Positions 55,509-63,958 of a DNA stretch of 64,000 nt are shown here, piece by piece. Positions within the stretch are counted from its first letter, which is position 1, and the number at the start of each line of letters is the position of its first letter. The stretch comes from CAYPEL01 sp036479985 (GTDB taxonomy: Bacteria; Pseudomonadota; Gammaproteobacteria; DSM-19610), in contig CBDDAF010000003.1 of the NCBI GenBank assembly GCA_965224815.1, positions 558,001 through 622,000 of the forward strand. The letters are read 5' to 3'. Under the pieces are notes generated by a model. It saw only the letters and a list, made by a program, of their open reading frames with translations, did not search any database and was not told where the DNA came from. The position numbers and the translations under genes are program-made.

Positions 55509-55841
55509 CTAAATATGTGACACCAGCCTCGCATATGGAATCCTTTCGCGTAACGCATTGCATATCTCAAAACGAATGCCTGCTTCCTGCCTGATTGATA
55601 CCCAGAGTAAATTCAATCTAATATTCATTTCAGCGAATACCACCACGTGGTTATATTGTGTCAAAATGAGTTGTATCTCCTGCATGGTTTTATTGACAAT
55701 CACTTCGGGCTTTTTTTTCAGGCCAGGGAAGATAACCATAAAATCAGACAGCGGTTTGCCGTTTTCATCGACTGCAGGAGCACGCTTGCGTAAAGGTTCG
55801 GACGCGTCGAGAAAAGGCAACAGACTTACTTGTGGTGTATT
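55509..55841 (-). CDS. Conserved-looking hypothetical protein between two tRNA genes
   Basis: About 110 residues from the ATG at 55841 (MNTPQVSLLPFLDASEPLRK); a start at 55865 would add eight residues. The protein has no membrane helix or signal peptide and looks like a compact alpha/beta fold (EVIVNKTMQEIQLILTQYNHVVVFAEMNIRLNLLWVSIR). I do not recognise the family. It is on the minus strand, flanked by plus-strand tRNA genes on both sides. Good codon structure and composition suggest a real gene. Confidence 0.6.
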   Translation of the reverse strand, partial: NTPQVSLLPFLDASEPLRKRAPAVDENGKPLSDFMVIFPGLKKKPEVIVNKTMQEIQLILTQYNHVVVFAEMNIRLNLLWVSIRQEAGIRFEICNALRERIPYARLVSHI

Positions 55842-55902
55842 CATTTTGAGTCTATTGATACTCATTAGATGTCACTATAGCGGAAATAATATCACCCTGC
55901 AG

Positions 55903-55930
55903 GATGGCTGATTTTATTAATATTAATCAG
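55903..55930. terminator. AT-rich palindrome upstream of tRNA-Arg
   Basis: Arms GCTGATT/AATCAGC around an AT-rich centre that is itself near-palindromic. It lies between the small unknown gene and tRNA-Arg. It could be a terminator or only an AT-rich palindrome; weak. Confidence 0.3.
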
Positions 55931-55994
55931 CATCTTCTTGTATTTCATCGGCTAGTGGCCGGTTAAACTCGTGTTTGCTACTATCTCATTTCTA

Positions 55995-56071
55995 GTCCCG
56001 GTAGCTCAGCTGGATAGAGCAAGCGCCTCCTAAGCGCTAGGTCGGACGTTCGAATCGTCTCCGGGACGCCA
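55995..56071 (+). tRNA. tRNA-Arg, anticodon CCT
   Basis: A 77-base cloverleaf with CCA encoded. GTCCCGG pairs with CCGGGAC in the acceptor stem. The anticodon stem AGCGC/GCGCT encloses CTCCTAA, giving CCT, which reads AGG. The discriminator base is G. It converges with relA, four bases away. Confidence 0.94.
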
Positions 56072-56074
56072 TTT

Positions 56075-58288
56075 TTACATTTTACGTTTAACTTCTATGA
56101 TATTCGGTAACTGACCTATACGGCTTAAAATACGGCTTAGCTGGCTGATATCCTCTACCTCAAGGATCAGCTCCATGAGTGCAACCATATCTTTTTTATC
56201 GGTACTGGTTTTAACCTCGATTAGATTAATCTTGTCGTTGGCGAGCACTGAAGATATATCCCGCAGCAATCCCTGTCTGTCATAAGCAATCACATTAACA
56301 GTAACTGGAAAAACTTTATCGGGTGCCCCCCCCCATTCAACATCAATCAAACGATCACGATCCGTTTCTTTCAGACGTAATACATTAGAACAATCAGAAC
56401 GGTGAATAGTAACGCCACGGCCACGCGTAATATAGCCTACGATGTGGTCATTGGGTACTGGATTACAGCAACGTGCTGACTGGGTTAACAAGTTTCCGAC
56501 GCCCAGGATTTTAAAATCACTCGCGCCTGATGCCTGCTGTTTTTTGAACCGATTGGTGGGAATATCGTACGCATGCTCCTGCCCAGGATCTAACAGGTTA
56601 AGCAATGTATTAATAATCGGTCCCGTGTGTAAATCGCCGCGACCCAAGGCAGCCAACATGGTGTCTACATCTTTAAAATTCTGTTTGATCGCAACCTTTT
56701 CCAGTCCGGTTGCAGATATACCTAATCGTTGCAGTTCACGTTCTAATGCTTCCCTGCCAGCATTGATATTGATGTCACGATCCAGTTGCTTGAACCAGTG
56801 CCTGACTTTTGCACGTGCGCGGGAAGTTTTTAGGTAGCCCAAATGCGGGTTCAACCAGTCTCTGCTGGGCGCAATCTGTTTACCGGTCAACACTTCCACC
56901 TGATCACCACTACTCAGTTCAAAGCCCAGTGGCACCATACGGCCATTCACTTTGACACCTCGGCAACGGTGACCAACATCAGTGTGTATGTGATAAGCAA
57001 AATCCAGTGCTGTCGCACCTTGCTGTAAATCTATAACCTGACCTTGTGGGGTTAGCACATAAACACGTTCTTCTACAGATTCAGATTTGAAACGATCGAC
57101 AAAGTCATCAGCTGATGCCTCTTCATCTTTCCATTCGAGCAATTGCCTGAGCCAGGCGATTTTATTTTCGTAACTTTCATCCGTTCCAGCGCCTTCTTTA
57201 TACCGCCAATGCGCAGCAATCCCCAGTTCCGCGTGTGCGTGCATTTCTTTGGTTCTTATCTGAACTTCTACGGGTTTTCCCTCGGGCCCTACAACGGCAG
57301 TATGCAGTGAACGGTAATTGTTGGATTTCGGATTAGCAATGTAATCATCAAACTCATTGGGAATGTGACGCCAGAGTCCGTGCACGATACCCAGAACCGC
57401 GTAGCAATCGCGGACATTAACAACCAGAACCCGAACTGCCTGAACATCAAATATCTGGAAAAAATCAACATTCTTGCGTTGCATTTTTTTCCAGATGCTA
57501 TAGATGTGTTTGGGGCGGCCACTGATTTCTGCATCAATGCCTGTATGCGCAAAAGATTCTTTGAGGCTGGTTTTTACCAATTCAATATGGCGTTCGCGAT
57601 CAACCCGGCGCCCGTCAAGTAAGGAGGCAATTTTGTGATAAGCCTCCGCATCCAGATACCGCAGTGACAAGTCTTCCAGTTCCCATTTTATCTGCCATAT
57701 CCCCAAACGATTGGCCAGTGGCGCATAGATATCCAGCGTCTCACGTGCGATTCGTAGTTGCCGGGTTTCATCCAGATAACGCAAAGTGCGCATGTTATGC
57801 AATCGGTCTGCCAGTTTGATGAGCACAACTCGCACATCTTCTGCCATGGCCAGTAATAATTTGCGAATATTTTCTGCATGATGAGTATCCATCTCACTCT
57901 GACTGGACATGCCCCGCATTTCATCAATGCGGCCCATTTTGGTAACACCATCAACCAGTCTGGCTACAGAGCTGCCATAATCACGCTCTATTTGCTCCAG
58001 AGTAACCGGTGTATCTTCCACCACATCATGCAGGACGGCCGCGGCGACGGATTCATGATCCAGATTCAGGTGATGAACAATTTCTGCGACTGCAAGACAA
58101 TGGGTGAGATAGGGCTCGCCAGATGCACGGCTTTGCCCTTTGTGAGCAATGATAGCGAGATCAGCCGCCGATTTAATAAGCGCGGCCCCCGCTTCATTGC
58201 GGCCAGTTGATACAGTATCCAGCCAGGTTTTAATATTAAGTGGCTGTCCCTGCTCCTGCGCCGTTGTGGTTTCTGAACGCGCTACCAT
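56075..58288 (-). CDS. relA: RelA-family (p)ppGpp synthetase with intact hydrolase motif
   Basis: A 737-residue RelA/SpoT homologue. The HD hydrolase domain (about 25-180) keeps its catalytic set: RASGEPYLTH, HDVVEDT and LADRLHNMRTL. The synthetase (about 225-370) has GRPKHIYSIWKKMQRK and EFDDYIANPK, the acidic EXDD motif of dedicated RelA enzymes. TGS (ERVYVLTPQGQVIDL), zinc-finger-like (ARCCNPVPNDHIVGY) and ACT domains follow. Length and synthetase motif say RelA; the HD set says hydrolysis may also occur. A run of nine G in the coding strand (56326-56334) lies just before the ACT domain. It starts three bases after the lipoprotein gene and is the last gene of the eight-gene unit. Confidence 0.93.
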   Translation of the reverse strand: MVARSETTTAQEQGQPLNIKTWLDTVSTGRNEAGAALIKSAADLAIIAHKGQSRASGEPYLTHCLAVAEIVHHLNLDHESVAAAVLHDVVEDTPVTLEQIERDYGSSVARLVDGVTKMGRIDEMRGMSSQSEMDTHHAENIRKLLLAMAEDVRVVLIKLADRLHNMRTLRYLDETRQLRIARETLDIYAPLANRLGIWQIKWELEDLSLRYLDAEAYHKIASLLDGRRVDRERHIELVKTSLKESFAHTGIDAEISGRPKHIYSIWKKMQRKNVDFFQIFDVQAVRVLVVNVRDCYAVLGIVHGLWRHIPNEFDDYIANPKSNNYRSLHTAVVGPEGKPVEVQIRTKEMHAHAELGIAAHWRYKEGAGTDESYENKIAWLRQLLEWKDEEASADDFVDRFKSESVEERVYVLTPQGQVIDLQQGATALDFAYHIHTDVGHRCRGVKVNGRMVPLGFELSSGDQVEVLTGKQIAPSRDWLNPHLGYLKTSRARAKVRHWFKQLDRDININAGREALERELQRLGISATGLEKVAIKQNFKDVDTMLAALGRGDLHTGPIINTLLNLLDPGQEHAYDIPTNRFKKQQASGASDFKILGVGNLLTQSARCCNPVPNDHIVGYITRGRGVTIHRSDCSNVLRLKETDRDRLIDVEWGGAPDKVFPVTVNVIAYDRQGLLRDISSVLANDKINLIEVKTSTDKKDMVALMELILEVEDISQLSRILSRIGQLPNIIEVKRKM

Positions 58289-58291
58289 AAC

Positions 58292-58927
58292 CTATAGTGT
58301 AGACGCATGGCTTTTATTAACCAACTCCTGGATATCGTGATTTAACGAATCCAGCACCTGACTCAATGCCTGCTGTGTTGCCTGTGCAAAATCGTACATC
58401 CCCTGTCCGGTAGCCGTGATTGCCACACGGTAAGTTTCACTCAGCAAGGGGCCCTTAACACCACGCCGGGTAAGTACAAACTGCAATTCTATTTCGCTTG
58501 CCGTCTGTTCCTTGCCTTCCACACGATCAAATTCGATCACTCTACCAGTTAAGCGGTAGCGGTGTGGCAAGGCATGATCGGTATTGAAAACGTAATCAGC
58601 CGCACGGGTCTTTCCTAGATAAGAAGCCAGTTGATGCTGAATCATTTTAGCCGGTGACTCAGACCAGAAATGATAGTGATGGCGCTGTAGTTGCAACGGC
58701 TTATCATCTTCACGATATACGATAGCACGGCCATTTCTCAATGGATCTGTCTGCAGCCTGTCTACCAGTAGCCCACCTTTTAAAATGGGTGTCTGGCTGC
58801 TATTTTCAGGCGCTGGAATATCGATGCGGTAATAATGATCTTCGGGTATTGTGGGTGCCGTTCCACAACCACTCATGGCGATCAATAATATCCAGATTGG
58901 AAATTTAAAATGGAGTTTACTATTCAT
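58292..58927 (-). CDS. ABC transport auxiliary lipoprotein (PqiC/YmbA-like)
   Basis: A 211-residue lipoprotein with a signal peptide and lipobox AMSGC (cysteine about residue 21). The mature part (DHYYRIDIPAPEN, GGLLVDRLQTDPLRNGRAIVYREDDKPLQLQRHHYHFWSE) matches the PqiC/auxiliary-lipoprotein family that accompanies MCE systems. It overlaps the MlaD-like gene by eight bases. It probably links the MCE protein to the outer membrane. Confidence 0.88.
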   Translation of the reverse strand: MNSKLHFKFPIWILLIAMSGCGTAPTIPEDHYYRIDIPAPENSSQTPILKGGLLVDRLQTDPLRNGRAIVYREDDKPLQLQRHHYHFWSESPAKMIQHQLASYLGKTRAADYVFNTDHALPHRYRLTGRVIEFDRVEGKEQTASEIELQFVLTRRGVKGPLLSETYRVAITATGQGMYDFAQATQQALSQVLDSLNHDIQELVNKSHASTL

Positions 58928-59864
58928 ATCTCACCTGTTCACTGGGTGCTTTACTTTTGATCAAGGTGGTTGGATTCTGCCGAATCTGACGCGTAAATTC
59001 GTTAACATTACGGCTGGCACCTTCAAGGTTCATCAAGATATCACCGCTTGAGTTTGAAACCTGTTCCAGGGTATCGCGTAGATCAAGCAGTGATTTCTGT
59101 ATATCCGGACGGCTTTCAGATACCAGGCCGTCAAGTTCGGTAATCAGATGGGTCACATCACTCTGCACCGATAGTAAATTCTTGGATAAATAGGCAAAAG
59201 CTTCTGCCGCCTTGTCGGTATTATCCAGAATTCGGCGCGCCTGATTTTCAGTTTTCTGATCAATAATGCTCGCCATACGCGTAGCACTTTCATCAAGCTT
59301 TTCAGTCATACTGCTTATGCGCGTCAAAATCTCTGGCAATTCCGCATTAATATCGTCACTGATACTCACAATCGTCTGCCTGAGCGTTTCCATCAATGGT
59401 TTAATTGAACTTTCCGTCAAATCACCAAACTCACCAGCTACGGCACCTAGCGCTGCAAACAAATCAACCGTTGGCCGACCGGTTATTTCATCACCCGGTT
59501 GTAAATAACTTTCGGACTGACCTTCTTTAATATTGATGACGGTATCTGCCAGCAAGCCATCGGCATACACACTGGCAATACTATCGGTGGGTATATCCCA
59601 TCCAGTCTTTAGTTCCAGTGCGACCCGGTAGCGTATTCCGGATTCGTCACGTTCTGGCACTATTTCACCGATATGACCAATTGAATACCCTTCATAAGTC
59701 ACTTGCGTACCTGGCGATATACCGGCCACATTCTGATAGTGCGTGTAATACTGATCCGTCTTTCCACTTGCACCAGTCAGGTGGATCATAACGGCGAGCA
59801 GCATTCCAAACCCGAGCAGAACAAATATTCCTACTGCAAAATAATTGACTGATTCCCTTTTCAT
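58920..59864 (-). CDS. MCE/MlaD-family lipid-transport protein
   Basis: A 314-residue protein with one N-terminal membrane helix (about 8-30) and an MCE domain (about 40-120; YTHYQNVAGISPGTQVTYEGYSIGHIGEI). A long helical and coiled C-terminal region follows (about 150-300), as in MCE proteins that form periplasmic barrels or tunnels. It binds lipids in transit. The ATG shares one base with the preceding stop (TAATG). Confidence 0.9.
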   Translation of the reverse strand: MKRESVNYFAVGIFVLLGFGMLLAVMIHLTGASGKTDQYYTHYQNVAGISPGTQVTYEGYSIGHIGEIVPERDESGIRYRVALELKTGWDIPTDSIASVYADGLLADTVINIKEGQSESYLQPGDEITGRPTVDLFAALGAVAGEFGDLTESSIKPLMETLRQTIVSISDDINAELPEILTRISSMTEKLDESATRMASIIDQKTENQARRILDNTDKAAEAFAYLSKNLLSVQSDVTHLITELDGLVSESRPDIQKSLLDLRDTLEQVSNSSGDILMNLEGASRNVNEFTRQIRQNPTTLIKSKAPSEQVRYE

Positions 59865-60685
59865 TAAACTGCACCTTCGGTTAATCGCTGCAAATAGTCA
59901 TCAGCGTCAATCACCTGTTCTTCCGCTGTGCGGGTCAACAGGTTTTGAATTCGAGTATTTTCAGAATTCCTCACTTCATCCACAGTACCTGTCATAAGGA
60001 TGTGGCCACGATCCAACACGGTAATACGATCTGCAATTTTAAAAGCACTTTCCAGTTCATGTGTCACTACCACAACCGTCACTTGCATAGCATCCCGTAA
60101 ATTGAGAATCAAATTATCCAGATCAGCAGCTACCACGGGATCCAGACCGGCTGATGGTTCGTCAAAAAACAGGATCTTCGGATCCATGACCAGCGCGCGC
60201 GCCAGTGCTGCACGCTTAACCATGCCACCGGATAATTGTGCAGGCGTCAGGTTTTCATAACCGGCTAAATTTACCACTTCAAGTTTCATACGGCTCATGA
60301 TGCGCATGGTGTTTTCATCCAGCGCAGTATGTTCACGCAAGGGCATGCGCACATTCTCGCCGACCGTCATAGAATTGAATAACGCACCACCCTGGAAAGA
60401 CACACCGATTTTCTTTCTGTATTCGATTTGTTGTTTTGAATTTAAACTGTGGATGTCTTTACCAAATATATTAATTGAGCCCTTGTCAGGTTTATGAAGA
60501 CCCAACAGGTATCGCAACAAAGTTGATTTACCTGATCCGCTGCCACCCATAATCACCATGATCTCGCCTGCAAACACATCGAGATTCACGGCTTCAAGTA
60601 TTTTGTGTTCGCCATACCAGGTTTCCAGACCTCTTACCTGAATGATAGGTGTCACTGACTCGGTTTGTAATTTTGCGTTATTCAT
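59864..60685 (-). CDS. MCE-system ABC transporter ATPase (MlaF-like)
   Basis: A 273-residue ATPase with Walker A GGSGSGKSTLL, the ABC signature LSGGMVKRAALARAL, Walker B ILFFDEPSAGLDP and the H-loop VVVTHELESAF. The signature LSGGMVKR and the C-terminal extension are MlaF-like. The ATG at 60685 overlaps the MlaE-like stop as ATGA; the frame extends upstream without support. It energises lipid movement together with the permease. Confidence 0.93.
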   Translation of the reverse strand: MNNAKLQTESVTPIIQVRGLETWYGEHKILEAVNLDVFAGEIMVIMGGSGSGKSTLLRYLLGLHKPDKGSINIFGKDIHSLNSKQQIEYRKKIGVSFQGGALFNSMTVGENVRMPLREHTALDENTMRIMSRMKLEVVNLAGYENLTPAQLSGGMVKRAALARALVMDPKILFFDEPSAGLDPVVAADLDNLILNLRDAMQVTVVVVTHELESAFKIADRITVLDRGHILMTGTVDEVRNSENTRIQNLLTRTAEEQVIDADDYLQRLTEGAV

Positions 60686-61497
60686 AGCGTCAGAAAAAAT
60701 GTAAAGATCATATCTGCAATGACAATGGCGGCAATGCACATCACAACCGACCGGGTCGTCGCTTTACCCAGACCTTCAGCGCCACCTGTGGCACTGAATC
60801 CATTACTCGTTGCCACCAGAGCAATCAGCGTGCCAAAAACAAGGCTTTTGATGAGTCCTTGTGCGATATCAAAAGGCGCCAACGCAAGTAACACTCGGTC
60901 GATGTACACAGGCATCGCAATGTGCAATTCCATGCCTGTAATCACCCCACCACCGAGAATCGCCATGACGTCAGCCAGGATGGTCAACATGGGCATCACC
61001 ACTAACATAGCCAGTAGAACCGGTGAAACCAGATAGCGAACAGGTGCAATCCCCATTACCCGCAGGGCATCAATTTCCTGTGCCATATTCATGGTGCCAA
61101 TACGTGCGGCAATCGCAGCTCCAGATCGACCGGCTACAACGATGCTGGTAATTAACACCCCAAATTCACGTGTCACTGACATAGCGACAGCGGGAATAAT
61201 CTGCGATTGAGCACCAAAATCTTCCAGGGTGTAAATACCCTGAATGGCCATCATTGCGCCATTAGCAAAGGCAAGGATAGCTACAATTGGCGCTGCTTTA
61301 ACACCTATATTCATCATCTCTTCAAACACCGCAGAGATTTGTACTTTTTGATGAAACCAACGGCCACATACAATCCAGAACAGGCTCTCTGCAAACAACG
61401 CCGCGCTATAGCCGACATTCTGTATAGTCTCGACAAATTTACGGCCAAGCATCTCGATAGCCGGGCGCATCAGACTGGCTTGCTGGTTAACGGGCAT
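60682..61497 (-). CDS. MCE-system ABC permease (MlaE-like)
   Basis: A 271-residue membrane protein with about five or six helices and the MlaE cytosolic loop (VAGRSGAAIAARIGTMNMAQEIDALRVMGIAP). It is the permease partner of the MlaF-like ATPase. It begins 11 bases before the end of the STAS gene, so its translation is coupled to the STAS protein. Confidence 0.93.
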   Translation of the reverse strand: MPVNQQASLMRPAIEMLGRKFVETIQNVGYSAALFAESLFWIVCGRWFHQKVQISAVFEEMMNIGVKAAPIVAILAFANGAMMAIQGIYTLEDFGAQSQIIPAVAMSVTREFGVLITSIVVAGRSGAAIAARIGTMNMAQEIDALRVMGIAPVRYLVSPVLLAMLVVMPMLTILADVMAILGGGVITGMELHIAMPVYIDRVLLALAPFDIAQGLIKSLVFGTLIALVATSNGFSATGGAEGLGKATTRSVVMCIAAIVIADMIFTFFLTL

Positions 61498-61819
61498 TTT
61501 CGAGACGCGCCTCTAACGAAGGGTATATCTGAAACACTTTATCCAGCCGCGCCAGTTTGAGGATGCTCATTGCGGTATCACTCACGCTGAGCAATCCAAA
61601 TTCGAGGTTATTGGAACGCGCGTATTGAAAGCCTTCCACCAGACTGGCTACGCCTGAACTGTCAATGTAATCTACTGATGAAAGATCGACCATCACATGC
61701 TGCATTTTTTTCAGGCATGACAGAATAGCTTTACGGGCATGCGGCGAATGATTCATGTCTACATCGCCGCTGAGTGCGATCACTGAAAACCCCTGTTTTT
61801 CCTGTACTGGAAAATGCAT
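61487..61819 (-). CDS. STAS protein, RsbV-like antagonist and possible MlaB counterpart
   Basis: A 110-residue STAS protein with the loop VDYIDSSGVASLVE; the first serine (about residue 54) is the expected phosphorylation site. The start MHFPVQEKQ gives standard length; longer frames overlap the upstream gene. In partner switching such proteins are phosphorylated by an RsbW-like kinase and reactivated by a PP2C phosphatase, both encoded immediately upstream. In Mla systems a STAS protein (MlaB) binds MlaF, and here the STAS gene overlaps mlaE. Which role holds, or both, is open. Confidence 0.88.
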   Translation of the reverse strand: MHFPVQEKQGFSVIALSGDVDMNHSPHARKAILSCLKKMQHVMVDLSSVDYIDSSGVASLVEGFQYARSNNLEFGLLSVSDTAMSILKLARLDKVFQIYPSLEARLENAR

Positions 61820-61827
61820 CAAATCAC

Positions 61828-62250
61828 CTATTGTCGAATATATTTTTTCATTTGAAAAAGATTGCCGCCACCTTCTGGTTGGGCCAGAAAGCCACACTCA
61901 TCCATTAATGTCTGAATAAAATGAACCCCGAGTCCACCAGGCCTCACCTCGTCCAGGTCTCTGGAGCAACAACTTGCACTATCAACAGCCGGTGCATAAT
62001 CCCTGATCCTGAATAACAGCGCCTGTTCATCGGCTGCAATTTCAACTTCGATCTGACCATCCGGGTTCATCAGATAACTATGCTGGATAACATTCATACA
62101 GGCTTCATTGACAGCCAATACCACCTCATCAGCTTGCTCATTATTCAAACCCACAATATCTGCTGCATCCTTGATCACACTGCGCATCAGTTTCAATCGA
62201 CTCGCCTTTGAACAGAAACTCAATCTGACGAGAATGTTATTGCAGTCCAT
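61828..62250 (-). CDS. RsbW-like anti-sigma/serine kinase (HATPase)
   Basis: A 140-residue HATPase_c protein. The N box reads EVVLAVNEACMNVIQHSY, the G1 region is RDYAPAVD (a weakened DxGxG) and the G2 region is GGLGVHFIQTLMDE. Such kinases phosphorylate STAS antagonists and may bind a sigma factor or another target. It overlaps the upstream phosphatase gene by 14 bases and ends eight bases before the STAS gene. Confidence 0.88.
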   Translation of the reverse strand: MDCNNILVRLSFCSKASRLKLMRSVIKDAADIVGLNNEQADEVVLAVNEACMNVIQHSYLMNPDGQIEVEIAADEQALLFRIRDYAPAVDSASCCSRDLDEVRPGGLGVHFIQTLMDECGFLAQPEGGGNLFQMKKYIRQ

Positions 62251-63958
62251 ATTTTTTCGTACCGTCTATCAAAACCAGAGTTAAATCATCTTCAATCGCA
62301 CCATTCGGGCCACGCACTGCATTAGCTATTTCACTGACACGTTTATCAGGCACCAGGTGGGCATGCTGTTTCAGAAGCTGTACCAGACCAGCATGTTCAA
62401 GCCGACTGTCATCATCCAGTTTTGCTTCCAACAAGCCGTCGGTGAAAAGATAAAGACAGCCGCCATTCAGATTGAAACTGGAATTTGTGAAATTAAAATC
62501 CATACCTATACCCAACGGCGGTGACAGTGCCGGGTAATCACTAATAACAGCTGTAGAACCCATGTGAATCGGTGGCAGATGGCCTGCATTGGCAAGTATC
62601 ACTTCACCCGTAGACGGATCGGCAACCCCTGCAACCATGGTGACAAACATACCGCGTATGGATGTCTCAACAATTTCCCGGTTTAACATAGCCAGTAACT
62701 TGGCCGGGTCACTGATACTGCGCCCAAGACAACGATACAAACTGCTGGTTTTTGCCATCAGCAAGGCAGCATTCATGCCTTTGCCTGACACATCAGCAAG
62801 GCAAAAGGAAATGCGACCATCGGCTAATTTGAAAAAATCATAAAAATCGCCGGAGACTTCCTTTGCTGAAAGATTAATACCCACGACACCGGGGATTCCA
62901 TCACGCGCATCAGGTAACAAACTCTGCTGGACTTCCCTGGCCAACTCCAGTTCCTGACGTAAGTTGGACGCAAAATGATCACGTTCTTCCAACGTTTGTT
63001 CCAACCGCCAGGTCAATTCCTGGTAACTCAGATTTTCTTCGGCGAGTGCCAGATTGGCTTCACGCAACACGGCTTCATAGCTTAAAGGCTCTTCAATTTT
63101 TACACCCAACGCTGAAGCTGCTTCTTCAATATTGTTTGCCATACGATCGAGCATGACATCGGTTTGTTCTGCTGCCAGGTTAAAATTCTCAGCCAACATG
63201 ACACGGCAACGCTGGATTGCTGAGCGCTTGTCAGTACAGCTATAAACAGCCGCCATCCAGTCTGCACAGGAAGCTACAACACACAACAACCGGTCTTCTG
63301 TCGATACATCATCTGCAACACCAGAATGGTGACAGCCCATCGCCATTGCCAGGTCTTGCGGTAAACCCCAGGATTTAGCCAGCATGTAACCGACTTCATC
63401 GTGCGTAGTATGAAAATACTCCGCTTCCAGCTCAAGACGTTGCTCTGGATTAGCGACAGACAGCTCATCCCAGTATTTGACTTGTTCTGGTTGTACGAAC
63501 AACATCACCAACAAACCAAAATCCTGTAACAGTCCGGCGGTAAAACACTCGTCTCCATCAAGCCCTGCCACTTCTGCCAGCACCCGCGCACTGACGGCCC
63601 TGTGTAGCGCATCTTCCCAAAACTTGTCCAGGTTAAATCCGGGGATACTTTCTGCGCGCAAGGCATCACGCATAGAAATACATAACACGAGGTTCCTGAG
63701 TGCACGGTTACCCAAAACGGTCACCGCACGCGTCACAGACTTGACCTGGCTAACCAGACCAAAATAGGCAGAATTGGAAACTCGCAGTAATTCGGCAGTC
63801 AACACCGGATCTTTGCTGACAATATTGGCTAACACACTGCTGTCGATATTCGCTTGTGCACAGGCCTGCACAATCTTAATCGCATCATTTGGCGGCGCAG
63901 GCAGATCCCCAGGCCGGATACCCTCGACTAAGCTGGTTTGTTCCAAAACCTCAGTCAA
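62237..63958 (-). CDS. HDOD and SpoIIE/PP2C phosphatase fusion
   Basis: A 573-residue protein. An HDOD domain occupies about 10-210 (LPAPPNDAIKIVQACA, LLRVSNSAYFGL, FTAGLLQDFGLLVM), a coiled coil about 290-345, and a SpoIIE/RsbU-type PP2C domain about 345-573 with metal-binding motifs SGDFYDFF, LADVSGKG and DDLTLVLI, and NAGHLPPI. It should dephosphorylate the STAS protein of this unit; the HDOD part would sense the trigger. The start is a TTG at 63958 with AAGGA eight bases ahead. It appears to be the first gene of the eight-gene unit. Confidence 0.88.
   Translation of the reverse strand: MTEVLEQTSLVEGIRPGDLPAPPNDAIKIVQACAQANIDSSVLANIVSKDPVLTAELLRVSNSAYFGLVSQVKSVTRAVTVLGNRALRNLVLCISMRDALRAESIPGFNLDKFWEDALHRAVSARVLAEVAGLDGDECFTAGLLQDFGLLVMLFVQPEQVKYWDELSVANPEQRLELEAEYFHTTHDEVGYMLAKSWGLPQDLAMAMGCHHSGVADDVSTEDRLLCVVASCADWMAAVYSCTDKRSAIQRCRVMLAENFNLAAEQTDVMLDRMANNIEEAASALGVKIEEPLSYEAVLREANLALAEENLSYQELTWRLEQTLEERDHFASNLRQELELAREVQQSLLPDARDGIPGVVGINLSAKEVSGDFYDFFKLADGRISFCLADVSGKGMNAALLMAKTSSLYRCLGRSISDPAKLLAMLNREIVETSIRGMFVTMVAGVADPSTGEVILANAGHLPPIHMGSTAVISDYPALSPPLGIGMDFNFTNSSFNLNGGCLYLFTDGLLEAKLDDDSRLEHAGLVQLLKQHAHLVPDKRVSEIANAVRGPNGAIEDDLTLVLIDGTKKYGLQ

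Noticed and set aside
55422..56071. Integrated element at the tRNA genes
   Set aside because: No integrase, direct repeat of a tRNA end or foreign-looking gene block was found beside either tRNA.
58292..60685. Standard Mla operon (mlaFEDCB)
   Set aside because: Gene order is E-F-D, no MlaC-like gene is present, and a PqiC-like lipoprotein takes its place, so canonical mla gene symbols were not assigned.
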